Assembly (NCBI GenBank): GCA_044226365.1
Contig: JBGAHE010000020.1
Coordinates: forward strand, 1-64,000
Direction: 5' to 3'
Source: JALHNI01 sp044226365
GTDB lineage: Bacteria; Acidobacteriota; Terriglobia; Bryobacterales; Bryobacteraceae
DNA: 64,000 nt
In this document: positions 5,997 through 16,000 of the stretch, piece after piece
How positions within the stretch are numbered: the stretch's first letter is position 1
Layout: each line of letters starts with the position of its first letter
Made by a program: the position numbers and the translations under genes
Notes under the pieces: model-generated
What the model was told of the DNA's origin: nothing
The model's input: the letters and a program-made list of their open reading frames with translations, nothing else
Database searches by the model: none

Positions 5997-7481
5997 CTAA
6001 CGGATCGCCAGGGTGGGCACAGCCGCCAGCGGCCCCGGATACTCCGCGCCCAACAACGACTCGTCGTGGCTGGCCAGCGAAGACACCAGTTCCACGTGCA
6101 GGTAGTCGTACATTTCCTTGCTGCTATCGGCGAGGAACTGCGTGCGATAGGCGTCGCGGGCCGAGTCGATATCGGCGCGCAGGGCCGGATACAGCGCCGC
6201 ATTCTCGCGGCCGGCTTTCACCAGATTCGACTTATAGAGCCGCATTTCCGCTACTTGGACGCGGGCAAACCGCTGCGCCCGGCCATGCAGTTCCTGATCC
6301 TCGCGGCTCAGCGACGCCATCAGGTTCACGAGGCTCTTGCCCTGGTCGGCCGCGGCCGCGGGCTGTTCGATGCGCACCAGACCCGCCGGGGCCTTCGCTT
6401 CGTTCGCGCGCCGCAGGCTCAGCGCCATGCCCGCCACGTTGGTGAGCAGTTCGAGCGCACTCGGTTCGAGCGGAGCTTCGCCGGGCTCGGTGTAGAGGAT
6501 AGCGACCACCTTATCCTGCACCACCACCGGGAACAGATAGACTTTCGCGCCCGTGGTCTCCGGGTTCAGATTGGCGATGGTTTCGGAGAATTCGCTGCTG
6601 GTGCGGACCGCCACCACCGTGTCCTTCGACTCGATGGCATTGGCCAGCGCCGGCGCCGACTGCAATTCCACTTCGAAAGGCGTGGCTTCGATGCCGCGCG
6701 CCGTTTCGAGCACGGCGGTGCGGCCGGCAATGCGAAACACCATGGCGACTTGCGAGAACGGCAGGGCGCCGTCGAGCAACGCGGACTGCCACTGCTCGAG
6801 CGACTCCGCCTGGTGCAAGCGGCGCGCCGCCTGGTTCACCCGTTCGCTCAGTTCGCGGCTCGCGCTGCGGCCGGCCGCGGTAATCGAATCCCGCGCGCGC
6901 AACGCCACCTGCTCATAGCGATGGCTGAACTCGGACTCTTTGGCGCCCAGCGCCTCTTCGAGTTCCTTGCCCTTGGCTTCCAGCGCGGCCTGATACTCGG
7001 CCTCGCGAGCCTGGAGCGCCGCTACCAGTTCCTGCCGGCGCTCGGTGAGCGTTTGTTCGAGATAGGCGTCCTTATCGGCCAGGGCCGCCGTCGCCGCGGC
7101 GAACTGCGAGCCTAATTCCTCAATCTGTTTGAGCTGCGCTTCATACTGCTTTGCCAGATCCTCGTGTGCATCGAGGGCGTTGCGGCGGTCCGACAAAGCG
7201 GCGTCGAGCGACGACTCGAGTTCCGCAACGCGGGCGCGCCAAACCTCCAGCGTCTCGCCCTCCAGACGATGCTCCTGCTCCAGCTTCTCCAGGTCCAGCC
7301 GAACCTGCTTGCCGATGTCAGCAAAACGTTCGTCAAAAATCCGTTCGAGATTCTCCAGCCAGCCCTTGGCCAGGGCATCCTGGACCCGGTCCACTTGCAG
7401 TTGCCAGGCCGCCTGAATCTGGTCGCGAGCGGCAGTCTTAGCCTCGGCGAGAGTTCGAAAGAGAGGATCTTGCACAGACAT
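5997..7481 (-). CDS. Coiled-coil protein with GAF-like central domain, function unknown
   Basis: 494 aa, no signal peptide or membrane segment. Residues about 50-205 are a long heptad coiled coil rich in A, E, Q, L and R. Residues about 225-365 (AMVFRIAGRTAVLETARGIE, then KVYLFPVVVQDKVVAILYTE and LELLTNVAGMALSL) look like a GAF sensory domain. The helical C-terminus (RVQVAEMRLYKSNLVKAGRE) recurs next to GAF-type sensors in acidobacteria as I remember them. It is probably a cytoplasmic scaffold or sensor without an output domain. It is separated by 53 nt from the AsmA gene upstream on the same strand. Confidence 0.65.
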   Translation of the reverse strand: MSVQDPLFRTLAEAKTAARDQIQAAWQLQVDRVQDALAKGWLENLERIFDERFADIGKQVRLDLEKLEQEHRLEGETLEVWRARVAELESSLDAALSDRRNALDAHEDLAKQYEAQLKQIEELGSQFAAATAALADKDAYLEQTLTERRQELVAALQAREAEYQAALEAKGKELEEALGAKESEFSHRYEQVALRARDSITAAGRSASRELSERVNQAARRLHQAESLEQWQSALLDGALPFSQVAMVFRIAGRTAVLETARGIEATPFEVELQSAPALANAIESKDTVVAVRTSSEFSETIANLNPETTGAKVYLFPVVVQDKVVAILYTEPGEAPLEPSALELLTNVAGMALSLRRANEAKAPAGLVRIEQPAAAADQGKSLVNLMASLSREDQELHGRAQRFARVQVAEMRLYKSNLVKAGRENAALYPALRADIDSARDAYRTQFLADSSKEMYDYLHVELVSSLASHDESLLGAEYPGPLAAVPTLAIR

Positions 7482-7534
7482 CGCTATGTATATCGTACGA
7501 GAGGCTGTCGCGGTACAGGCCTAAGGTGAATTAT

Positions 7535-9427
7535 TTAGTCTTCCCGAGGAAGATTCCCCGACATTTCATAAGCGGGCGCGCCTGAGGTGAGGTTCACTTT
7601 GAGACTGCCCCGCCCCGGACCGATTTCCACGCTATCGAACTCCACCAGCGGCCCGACCCAACGCACCCGCGCCCGGACGTTCGGATACTTCTTGCCGTTC
7701 CAAATCAATGTCGTCGCCCGCAGCGTCCCCTCAGCGCGGCGCGATTCCAACCAGTCCGGGACGCTGCCGGAGAGGCCAAAGGTGCGCGCCACGGCACTTT
7801 GGCGATTGAGGGTGGGAGCAAATAGGCGCTGGAGCTCCGCCACGTCCAGGGTCGGCACCGCGAGACCGAAAACGTGGGGAATTGCGACACCGGGCTCATA
7901 CCGGTAGCTGGCCTCAAAGTCCACCCCGCCCACTTTGCCCTTGAACGGCGCCACCGTCATGCGGCCGGCCGCCAATTCCACTGTTACCGGCTGCATCTCC
8001 ACTGGCGCCGCCAGCCCTTCGACATTCAAAATGGGTGTCGACCGGAAGCTGCCGGACCAAGCCCCTTGCTCGCCGCGGAGGTCAAACCGCAGATTGCCGG
8101 TCAGGTCGCCTTTGGAGATATCGGACACAAAGCCGGGCGCCCATTCGCCAAAAACGCTGTTGAACGCACCGCGGACATTTTCGACGCGCAATTCCCGGAA
8201 GCTGGTGTCGAAGGTCAAATGCGACCCGTCCACCAGCACATTCGCGCTCGTCACCGCCGGACCGGCCGCGTCGCCCGCCCGCTCGTACGCCGCAATCCCC
8301 TGATAACCCAGGCGCGAGAGCCCGAAGGTTCCGGACACCGTGCCACCAAAGTGCATGGGCTCCGGAAGGTCGTAGCCGAAGCTCCGCAGGAACGCCACCA
8401 CCGGCTGAATCTCCTGTTGCCGCAGGGTCAGCAGCGTCGCCCAACGCGGATCCCGGAGAATCTCGGAAGACCGGAAGCGCAGGGAGAGCGCCGGAAGGTG
8501 AGGATTGTCCTTCGGGAGCGAATCGAGCGCCAGTTTCTCGTGCCGGAGGTCCAATTGGCCGCGATAGGCGAGCGGTAAGCCGGCGTCGCGGAGAGGGTTC
8601 AGATCCCGCCGCGACGGCTCAAACGTCAGTTTGCCTTCGATCGCGATGGCCGAGATCGGCCCGCGGAGGCGGGCCTCGGTGCTGATGCGGCCCGCCAGGT
8701 TGTTCGCCCGCCGCTCGAACAGCGTGGCGACCTCGGCCGCCGACGTCCGGTCCAGATCCAGACTCAAGTCCACCTCGGGATCGGACCCGCCGGGGAAGCG
8801 GATGCTACCGGTGGATTGGAAGCGCCCGAAGCCGAGCGCCCGCCGGTCCGTCCGGGCCGGTTCGCCCTCGAACCGCACGCGGAACGCCTGGCGGTCCACC
8901 GGCGTAAAGTCCAGATCGACGCCGTTCAGATAGAACACGCTCTTCCGCCGGTTGAAGACGAAATTCACCCGGCCGTTGCGGACCTCGACGTCCGGCATCG
9001 CGGTATCGGACCGCGGCGTCAGCGCCCGCACGATCAGCGGCGAAAGATTCGCCCCGGCATCGGTCTGGCGCGACAGATTCACGCTCGGCTCATCGAGCCG
9101 CAGCGTCCCGAACTCAATGCGCCCCGTCAGCAGCCGCAGCACGCTGAGCCGCGCCTCCAGGCTGGTGACGTAGGCCAGCGGCTCCAGTCCGTAGGCGGGG
9201 TCCTCATGCACGATGACCTTTTCCACGACGAAGCCCGGGCCTTTCAAAAGGCTGTACGAGAGGTCACCCTGAATCTCCACCTTGCGGCCGAGCGCGCGTT
9301 CGAGCGCCGCGCGGATCGGCTCGCGGAACTGATTCGCCTGCCAGAACTCGGCTTCGTAGAGGCGCCAGAGCACGACGCCCAGGGCGAGCCACAGCAGCGC
9401 CTTGCGCCAACTCTTCAGGCGATCCAT
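7535..9427 (-). CDS. AsmA-family inner-membrane/periplasmic protein
   Basis: 630 aa. One N-terminal membrane segment (ALLWLALGVVLWRLY) is followed by IRAALERALGRKVEIQGDLS and FVVEKVIVHEDPAYG, the AsmA N-terminal pattern. A long beta-rich body ends in GSLKVNLTSGAPAYEMSGNL, like the AsmA_2/DUF3971 C-terminal repeats. AsmA-like proteins act in the envelope and are linked to lipid movement to the outer membrane. The start overlaps the end of the upstream nucleotidyltransferase by 13 nt, so the two are co-transcribed, though no functional link is evident. Confidence 0.78.
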   Translation of the reverse strand: MDRLKSWRKALLWLALGVVLWRLYEAEFWQANQFREPIRAALERALGRKVEIQGDLSYSLLKGPGFVVEKVIVHEDPAYGLEPLAYVTSLEARLSVLRLLTGRIEFGTLRLDEPSVNLSRQTDAGANLSPLIVRALTPRSDTAMPDVEVRNGRVNFVFNRRKSVFYLNGVDLDFTPVDRQAFRVRFEGEPARTDRRALGFGRFQSTGSIRFPGGSDPEVDLSLDLDRTSAAEVATLFERRANNLAGRISTEARLRGPISAIAIEGKLTFEPSRRDLNPLRDAGLPLAYRGQLDLRHEKLALDSLPKDNPHLPALSLRFRSSEILRDPRWATLLTLRQQEIQPVVAFLRSFGYDLPEPMHFGGTVSGTFGLSRLGYQGIAAYERAGDAAGPAVTSANVLVDGSHLTFDTSFRELRVENVRGAFNSVFGEWAPGFVSDISKGDLTGNLRFDLRGEQGAWSGSFRSTPILNVEGLAAPVEMQPVTVELAAGRMTVAPFKGKVGGVDFEASYRYEPGVAIPHVFGLAVPTLDVAELQRLFAPTLNRQSAVARTFGLSGSVPDWLESRRAEGTLRATTLIWNGKKYPNVRARVRWVGPLVEFDSVEIGPGRGSLKVNLTSGAPAYEMSGNLPRED

Positions 9428-9978
9428 CGGGCAAAGTCCTCCGGCGTATCGATGTCGGTGACAATCCCGGGGTCAGCGATGTCTACAAATGTCGCCGTCG
9501 GATAGTGCGAACGGATCACGTCGCGAGCCTGGCCGGTGGCGGGCAGCGCCAGCAGTTCCTGGATGAGCGGGGGCGAGAGCCGTACGGGGTGGCCGCGCGT
9601 GCCGTCGTGCCGGGGAATGACGAGTTCGCCTTCGGTCCGGGCGAGCCGCGCGACGGTCTCCGCCGCCACCGCCGGATAGTCGATGGGTTGAAACAGGCAG
9701 TCGGTCGCGGGCGGCAGCGCGCTGAGGCCCGTTTGCAGCGAACTGAACTGGCCGCGTTCGGGCGCCGGATTGGTGACCCATTGCACGCCCTCCTCAGAGA
9801 CGCCCGCCCGAATCGCTTCGGCGGCGTGACCCAGCACCACGATCACCGGCTCGCAATGCGGACGGTAGAGGGTGATCAGGCGGCCCAGAAACGTCTGACC
9901 TGCGATCGGAAGCAGAGCTTTCGGCTGGCCCATGCGCGTGGATGCGCCGCCAGCCAGCAGGATGGCCGCCGGTTTCAC
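9415..9978 (-). CDS. MobA/MocA-like molybdenum-cofactor nucleotidyltransferase
   Basis: 187 aa. VKPAAILLAGGASTRMGQPK is the LAGGxSxRMGxxK nucleotide-binding signature of MobA-like NTP transferases. FQPIDYPAV carries the metal-site DxP motif, and HDGTRGHPVRLSP is typical of MocA/NboR-type enzymes that add CMP or GMP to molybdopterin. The GTG start at 9978 overlaps the XdhC stop (GTGA), whereas the longer open frame upstream lies inside XdhC. XdhC directly upstream supports a role in maturing xanthine-dehydrogenase-type molybdoenzymes, none of which is in the window. Confidence 0.85.
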   Translation of the reverse strand: MKPAAILLAGGASTRMGQPKALLPIAGQTFLGRLITLYRPHCEPVIVVLGHAAEAIRAGVSEEGVQWVTNPAPERGQFSSLQTGLSALPPATDCLFQPIDYPAVAAETVARLARTEGELVIPRHDGTRGHPVRLSPPLIQELLALPATGQARDVIRSHYPTATFVDIADPGIVTDIDTPEDFARWIA

Positions 9979-10811
9979 TTCAGTAGCGCCCGGGTGTGCT
10001 CTTGGGCGAACAACGACTTCGACACCGACTTCCAATCCGACGCCGGTTGCCGACGAATCGCAATCATCTCCGCCACCACGGAAACCGCGATCTCCTCGGG
10101 CGTCACCGCGCCGATCTCGAGTCCCATGGGCGCATAGATCCGTTCGAACAAATCGCGGGAGAAGCCTTCGCGTTCCAGCTCCTTTACAATGGCGATGGTC
10201 TTGCGCTTGGAGCCGATCATCGCAATGTACTTCGCGTTGGTCCCCACCGCCCAGCGCAGCACGCGCATGTCATCCCGATGCCCGCGCGTCACGATGATCA
10301 CGTAGCTGTTGGCGTTCACGCGCAGTTGCGGAAACAGCGTTTCGTACTCGTCGGCGAGCACCTCTTCGGCCTGCGGAAAGCGTTCGCGATTCGCAAACTG
10401 CTCGCGATCGTCAATCACGCTGACGCGGAAGCCCGCCAGTTGCGCCACTTGCGCCAGACTCTTCGAGACGTGACCCGCGCCAAAGATCAGGGCGTGGGGC
10501 TGCGGCACGATCGGCTCCACGAAGACGTTCAGTTGCCCGCCGCAAATCAGCCCGTTGTCGTAAGCCGCATCCTGGCCGAGCGAGAAGGTCAAATGCCGTG
10601 GCTTTTCCGTCTCGATCACTTCGCGAGCGGCGTTCCATACTTCCGCCTCAACGCAACCGCCGCCGACGGTGCCGACCATCGACCCGTCCTCGCGCACCAG
10701 CAGTTTGGCGCTTTCATAGCTCGGAATCGAGCCATTCACCTGCACAATGGTCGCGAGGGCGCATTTTTGCCCGTCGCGCCGGAGCCGGACAATTTCGTCG
10801 AAGAGATCCAT
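9975..10811 (-). CDS. XdhC/CoxI-family molybdenum hydroxylase maturation protein
   Basis: 278 aa from MDLFDEIVRLRRDGQKCALA. The XdhC_CoxI domain has GTVGGGCVEAEVW (residues about 50-65). The Rossmann domain has ALIFGAGHVSKSLAQVAQLA and VSVIDDRE, then GLEIGAVTPEEIAVSVVAEM, typical of the C-terminal XdhC fold. XdhC binds Mo cofactor and inserts sulphurated cofactor into xanthine-dehydrogenase-like enzymes. The upstream in-frame start at 10847 is less likely because the domain begins at MDLFDE. It is the first gene of an operon with the MobA-like and AsmA genes. Confidence 0.88.
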   Translation of the reverse strand: MDLFDEIVRLRRDGQKCALATIVQVNGSIPSYESAKLLVREDGSMVGTVGGGCVEAEVWNAAREVIETEKPRHLTFSLGQDAAYDNGLICGGQLNVFVEPIVPQPHALIFGAGHVSKSLAQVAQLAGFRVSVIDDREQFANRERFPQAEEVLADEYETLFPQLRVNANSYVIIVTRGHRDDMRVLRWAVGTNAKYIAMIGSKRKTIAIVKELEREGFSRDLFERIYAPMGLEIGAVTPEEIAVSVVAEMIAIRRQPASDWKSVSKSLFAQEHTRALLK

Positions 10812-10873
10812 GGATGGACTAGATGAATTATCGCACAGAGCCCGCAAAATTAGCCTTTTGTTAGACTTGAGGT

Positions 10874-11575
10874 TTGGTACCTCAGCACACGCACTCCGGG
10901 CGCGCCGTTGCCCACCCTTCTTTGGCTCTTTTGTTCGATATGGATGGCGTCATCGTCGATTCCATGCCTCTGCACACCAAGGCTTGGGAGGCGCATCTGA
11001 GCGCGCATGGACTGCCGCCCGATGCCGCCGCCAAGCGGATGCAAGGGAAGCGCAATGACGAACTCGTCCGCGACCTGTTCGGCCGCCACCTCGACGACGA
11101 TACCGTCTTTGCCCACGGCGCGCGGAAGGAAGAGCTCTTTCGCGAGTTGATGACCGGCCGCCTCCACGAGTTCATGATTTCCGGCGTGGAGGACTTCATC
11201 CGCCGCCACGCGGCGAATCCACTGGGCGTGGGCTCCAACGCCGAACGCGCCAACATCGAGTTCGTCCTCACCGGCTCCGGCCTGAAGGATGCCTTTCGCA
11301 TCATCGTGGATGGCCATCAGGTGGAGCGACCCAAACCCCATCCGGACATGTATCTGAAGGCCGCGGATCTGCTCGAGACCGCGCCGGCGGACTGTATCGT
11401 TTTTGAAGACTCGCCCACCGGCCTCGCGGCCGCGCGGGCGGCTGGTATGCGCGTCGTCGCCATCAACAGCGCGGGCCTCGCCGATCTGGGCGGCCCCGTC
11501 GATCTCGAGGTTCCCCACTTCTCTGATCCGAGGCTTGATTCATGGCTCCTGACGCAACAGCCTGGTACGCGGTAG
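10874..11575 (+). CDS. HAD-superfamily phosphatase, beta-phosphoglucomutase-like
   Basis: 233 aa from a TTG; the frame is closed just upstream at 10868, and a second TTG at 10922 is possible. LALLFDMDGVIVDSMPLH is HAD motif I, with nucleophile and acid Asp. The cap domain is helical, ERPKPHPDMYL carries the motif III Lys, and CIVFEDSPTGLAAARAAGM is the motif IV metal site and substrate loop. Such enzymes act on sugar phosphates or related monophosphates; the exact substrate is not predictable. The 3' end overlaps the next gene by 34 nt. Confidence 0.85.
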   Translation: MVPQHTHSGRAVAHPSLALLFDMDGVIVDSMPLHTKAWEAHLSAHGLPPDAAAKRMQGKRNDELVRDLFGRHLDDDTVFAHGARKEELFRELMTGRLHEFMISGVEDFIRRHAANPLGVGSNAERANIEFVLTGSGLKDAFRIIVDGHQVERPKPHPDMYLKAADLLETAPADCIVFEDSPTGLAAARAAGMRVVAINSAGLADLGGPVDLEVPHFSDPRLDSWLLTQQPGTR

Positions 11576-12561
11576 TTCTGCTCGCCGTGGGCGCGGTCTT
11601 CTGGGTATGGAGATCGGGCACCCGGCAACTGGAAGCGCTCCGCGACCTCACCCGCAAACTGGACCGTATTGGCTCGCGGGTTCTCGCCGCGGAATCCCGG
11701 CGCGCCGTCGCCGACGTCCTGGAGCAGGACCTGCCCGGCGCGCTCGGGCCGGTCAACTGGCGGCTGTATGTCTACGAACGCGCGCGCCGCACGCTCGAGG
11801 CCGGCGTGGAGGTCATTCCCGTTCACGCGCCCGCCGAAGGTGAACCGGCCATGATTGCCCTGGCGTTCCGCCATCGGGTCCCCTCCCGCCTGCGTCGCCC
11901 GGGAACCGCCGAGACCATCCACTATCTCCCCTGCGGCTTGAACGACGATACGCACGGCGTGCTGGTGGTGCGCGGCGAAAGTCTCGGCGAAGCCGACGCC
12001 GAAGCCCTCAGCCATCTGGCCAATCAGGTGGGCGCCGCGCTAGCGCACCTGGAAGCTCGCGTGGGGCGCGAGCTCGATGCGCGCACGGAAAAGCGGCAAG
12101 CCGTCGGCGAAGTCCTGAACCGCGTCATCGGCGAGATTGAGCAACAGGGCCAGTTCCCCGCCCTCGTCGACCGTCTCCGCGCGATGATGCGCGAAGAGGA
12201 CCGCCAACTCGTCACCCACGTTGACGCGCCGCCGGTCGGCCCCATCCGCACGACGCTGCTGCTCGAACCCGACCTCAATCTGCGCCGCGGCTACCTGGCC
12301 GCTCTTGGCGACCGTGGCATTCGCACGCTTCCCGCCACCACCGTCGACGAAGCGGCCGACCGCCTCGAGCGCGTCCCGTTCGACCTGGTTTTCTGCTCGG
12401 CCAGCCTCGCCCAAAGCGGCTGGCTCGATATCGCCAATCGCCTCGGCCGCCGCGGACGTCTGGTGTGGCTGGCGGACTCGCGCAGCGCCCAATGGGTGGA
12501 TGGCTCCGGCCTGCCGGTAATTACCGACGTCGATGGACTCGCCGCCGTCGTCGCCGGCTGA
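11542..12561 (+). CDS. Membrane-anchored protein with GAF-like and degenerate receiver domains
   Basis: 339 aa. Residues 8-22 (WYAVVLLAVGAVFWVW) form one membrane segment. Residues about 45-165 look GAF-like and are followed by a coiled stretch. The C-terminal 110 residues (TTLLLEPDLNLRRGYLAALG, then DRLERVPFDLVFCSASL) have the alternating beta/alpha pattern of a response-regulator receiver. The phosphoacceptor Asp expected after DLV is Ser (CSAS), so it is a pseudo-receiver. It starts inside the HAD gene, indicating co-transcription. The partner is unknown. Confidence 0.6.
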   Translation: MAPDATAWYAVVLLAVGAVFWVWRSGTRQLEALRDLTRKLDRIGSRVLAAESRRAVADVLEQDLPGALGPVNWRLYVYERARRTLEAGVEVIPVHAPAEGEPAMIALAFRHRVPSRLRRPGTAETIHYLPCGLNDDTHGVLVVRGESLGEADAEALSHLANQVGAALAHLEARVGRELDARTEKRQAVGEVLNRVIGEIEQQGQFPALVDRLRAMMREEDRQLVTHVDAPPVGPIRTTLLLEPDLNLRRGYLAALGDRGIRTLPATTVDEAADRLERVPFDLVFCSASLAQSGWLDIANRLGRRGRLVWLADSRSAQWVDGSGLPVITDVDGLAAVVAG

Positions 12562-12609
12562 AACGTTTCTCATCCCTCCCACGTCAAAATCAGTGGGACC
12601 ATAGTCAAC

Positions 12610-13083
12610 ATGAAGAAGAGTTTGCTCGCGCTGGCCCTCGTCGGCGCGTTGTTTGCGCAGGATCGTTATAAGGGCCCCCGCCCTCCCAAGACCGACATTC
12701 CTTATCTGCTCCACGCCAACAACCTCGTCGAAACCGACGCGGGCGAAGCGCAGGAAAGCAAGGCCAAGAACGACACCGTCTACACGGTCAGCGGGACCGC
12801 CGCGCGAGCGCGTACGCCGCTCTCCGAACCCATCTTCTTAATCGCCGTGGATAAGCTCTCCGCCGAAAAGTTCAGCTGTTATCGCATGGAAATCAAGGGC
12901 GGCAGCCGGCAGTTGGTGCTGCCCGCCAAACCCGGCAAGAACTCGCCTCGCCCCATGCGGATGAACGTAACGCGCGTGCAGGACAATCTCTACCGCATGG
13001 AACTGGCCGAAACGCTGCAGAACGGCGAGTACACACTTTCGCCGGATGGTTCGAATCAGGCGTTCTCCTTCTCGGTTTACTAA
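12610..13083 (+). CDS. Secreted protein of unknown function
   Basis: 157 aa. MKKSLLALALVGALFAQDRY is a clean signal peptide with the AQD cleavage pattern seen in other exported proteins of this window. The mature protein is hydrophilic and begins RPPKTDIPYLLHANNLVETD, with a beta-rich end (YRMELAETLQNGEYTLSPDG). No family recognised. It lies 48 nt after the pseudo-receiver gene, and its stop overlaps the mfd stop on the other strand by 4 nt, so there is no terminator between them. Confidence 0.65.
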   Translation: MKKSLLALALVGALFAQDRYKGPRPPKTDIPYLLHANNLVETDAGEAQESKAKNDTVYTVSGTAARARTPLSEPIFLIAVDKLSAEKFSCYRMEIKGGSRQLVLPAKPGKNSPRPMRMNVTRVQDNLYRMELAETLQNGEYTLSPDGSNQAFSFSVY

Positions 13084-16000
13084 GCCCGAATCGCGTCCAG
13101 CTGCCGCTTCAGATACGCGAGTAATTCGCTCGGCTGGCTAAAGGCCGGCGCCACAATCCGCAACACCCCCGCCGGAGTGAACTGCGCCTGCGGCGTCCGC
13201 TTCACATACTCCATCAACCGCATCGGCTCGATTTGCGCACGCTCGTGCAGCTTGATGTTGAAGAAGCCATGCCGGCGGTCCACCGCCTCCACGCCGACTT
13301 GCTGCGCCAGGCACTTAAGCAGGGCGAACTCGATCAGCGTGGTGAGGCCGGGCGGCGTGGGACCATAACGGTCCGCCAACTCCGCCAGCAGCTTCTCGCC
13401 CGCCGCCGCATCCTTCACATCGGCGATCTTCTTGTAAGCCCGCAGCCGCTGGTTTTCGTCGCTGATGTACTCCGGCGGAATGCGCACGTCGATGCCCAGG
13501 TTCAGCGTCGAATGAATCTCGAGCGGTACCTCTTCGCCCTTCAACTCGCGCACGCTCTCCTCCAGCAGCTTCAGATACGTCTCAAAGCCTACGGCCGCAA
13601 TCTGGCCATGCTGTTCGCCGCCCAGCAAATTGCCGGCGCCACGCAATTCGAGATCGAGCGCGGCAATCTTGAAGCCGGCGCCTAAGTCACTAAACTCCTT
13701 CAGCGCCGCCAGTCGCTTGCGGGCCACTTCGGTCAGTTCCGTGTCTTCGGGCACAAGCAAGTACGCATAAGCCCGCCGATTGGACCGGCCCACGCGGCCT
13801 CGCAGCTGATACAGTTCGGACAACCCGTACCGTTCCGCATTCTCGATGAAGATCGTGTTCGCTTTCGGAATGTCCAGGCCGTTCTCCGCAATCGTCGTGC
13901 AGACGAACACGTCGAACTCATGCCGCATGAAGCCGAGCAGCACTTTCTCGAGTTCGGCCTCGCCCATCTGCCCATGGCCGACGCCAATGCGGACGTTCGG
14001 CAAGACTTCCTGGATAGAAGCCGCCCGCATGAAAATCGTGTCCACCCGATTGTGGATGAAGTACACCTGCCCGCCGCGGCTCAACTCCTGCTCAATGCCT
14101 TCCTTCACGCGCTTCAAATCGAAGTGCGCCACCACCGTATGAATCGCGAGGCGATCCTTCGGCGGCGTCTCGATCACCGACATATCGCGAATCCCGAGCA
14201 GTGACATGTGCAGCGTGCGCGGAATCGGCGTCGCGCTCATGGCGAGCACATCGACGTTATGCCGGATCTGCTTCAACGCTTCTTTGTGCCGCACGCCGAA
14301 GCGCTGCTCTTCGTCCACAATGAGCAAGCCCAAGTCGGCGAACTTCACGTCCTTCGAGAGGATGCGCTGCGTGCCGATTACGATGTCGACTTTGCCGGAC
14401 TCGAGGTCCGCGAGCACTTCCTTGACCTCTTTGGCCGAACGAAAGCGCGACAGATGTTCGATGCGCGCGGGGAAGGCCGCGAAACGCCGCTTGAAGGTTT
14501 CGAAGTGCTGGAATGCAAGCACCGTGGTGGGCGCGAGCAGGGCCACCTGCTTGCCGTCACCCAGGGCCTTGAATGCGGTCCGCATGGCGACTTCGGTTTT
14601 GCCGAAGCCGACATCGCCGCACAAGAGGCGATCCATCGGCTGCTCACCTTCCATGTCGCGTTTGATGTCGCGCACGGCGTTCAACTGGTCCTTGGTCGCC
14701 GTATATTCGAACGAGTCTTCAAACTCTCGCTGCCAGTTCGAATCCGGCGAGAATGCGAAGCCTCCCGCCATTTTCCGGGCGGCGTAGAGCTTGAGTAACT
14801 CGTCGGCCATATCGACCATGCGCGCCTTCACCCGCGCCTTGGTCTTGGTCCAGGTGACGCCGCCCATGCGATCGAGCGGCGGCGCCGCATCGCCGGCGCC
14901 GCGATACTTCGAGATCAGGTCGAGCCGCGTGAGCGGCACATAGAGCTTGGCCTCGCCCGCGTATTCAAGCAGCATGAAGTCGCCCGGCTGATCGCCCTGT
15001 TTGATCTCGCGGACACCCACAAACTTACCCACGCCGTGCGTCACATGCACCACGTAGTCGCCGGGCTTCAAGTCCGCCACATCCATGGCGAACGCCCCCA
15101 GGTTGGTCCGCACCTGCGGGGCGGCCACGATGCCGCTCGAATCGAAAACGTCGTCGATGCCGTAGAGCGCCAGCCGCGCATCCATCAGCGTGACGCCTCG
15201 GCGAATGGCTCCTCGCACCAGATAGGTGGAGGCCATCTCGCCCTGATACGCCCGGTCGGCGAGCATGGCCGGCGTTGTTTCGTTCGAGACGATGCCCAAC
15301 TGATAGGGCATTTCATACTGCTTGAAGATGTCGGCCAGACGCTCCACTTCGCCCGAAGCGGGGGCGAAGAACATGCTTCGTCCACCTTCATGCGCCCAGG
15401 TGCGCGCCTCGCTGATGGCCTGCGTCACGTTGCCGCGAAAGGTCAGCGCCGGCCGCGTGGGAATCGTCAGCGCATCTTCGCCCGAGCCGAGCCCGAGTTC
15501 GCGCAACGTCAGTTGGGGCAGCCCTTCGGCCTGGCCATGAAACTCGCCCCATTGGAAGAAGTTCGCTTCGGCTAAATCGGGATCCTCGGCCAGCCGCTTC
15601 GCATAACGCTCCGCGGCGCCCTTGGTCTGCTCCGGCTCATCCCAAACGATCAGCGGCTTGGCGAGCAGTTGAAACAACGCGCGCGAGCGCGGATGCTCCA
15701 GCGCCCGGCGAAACTCCCAGCCGGACCGCTGCGCCGCAATCTCCACTGGCCGCGGAAACTCCGTCAGCGGCAGCACCAGCACGCTATCGACCTTCGTCAC
15801 CGAACGCTGCGTCGCAATGTCGAACCGCCGCAGCGAATCGATCGTGTCGCCGAAGAACTCGATGCGAATCGGGCGCCCGGCCTCTGGCGGAAAAATATCC
15901 ACAATGCCGCCGCGCACCGAATACTCGCCCACCATCTCCACCGGCTCGCGCGGCTCGTAGCCGATCGATTGCAGATGCTGCACCAGCGTCTCGATCGGCA

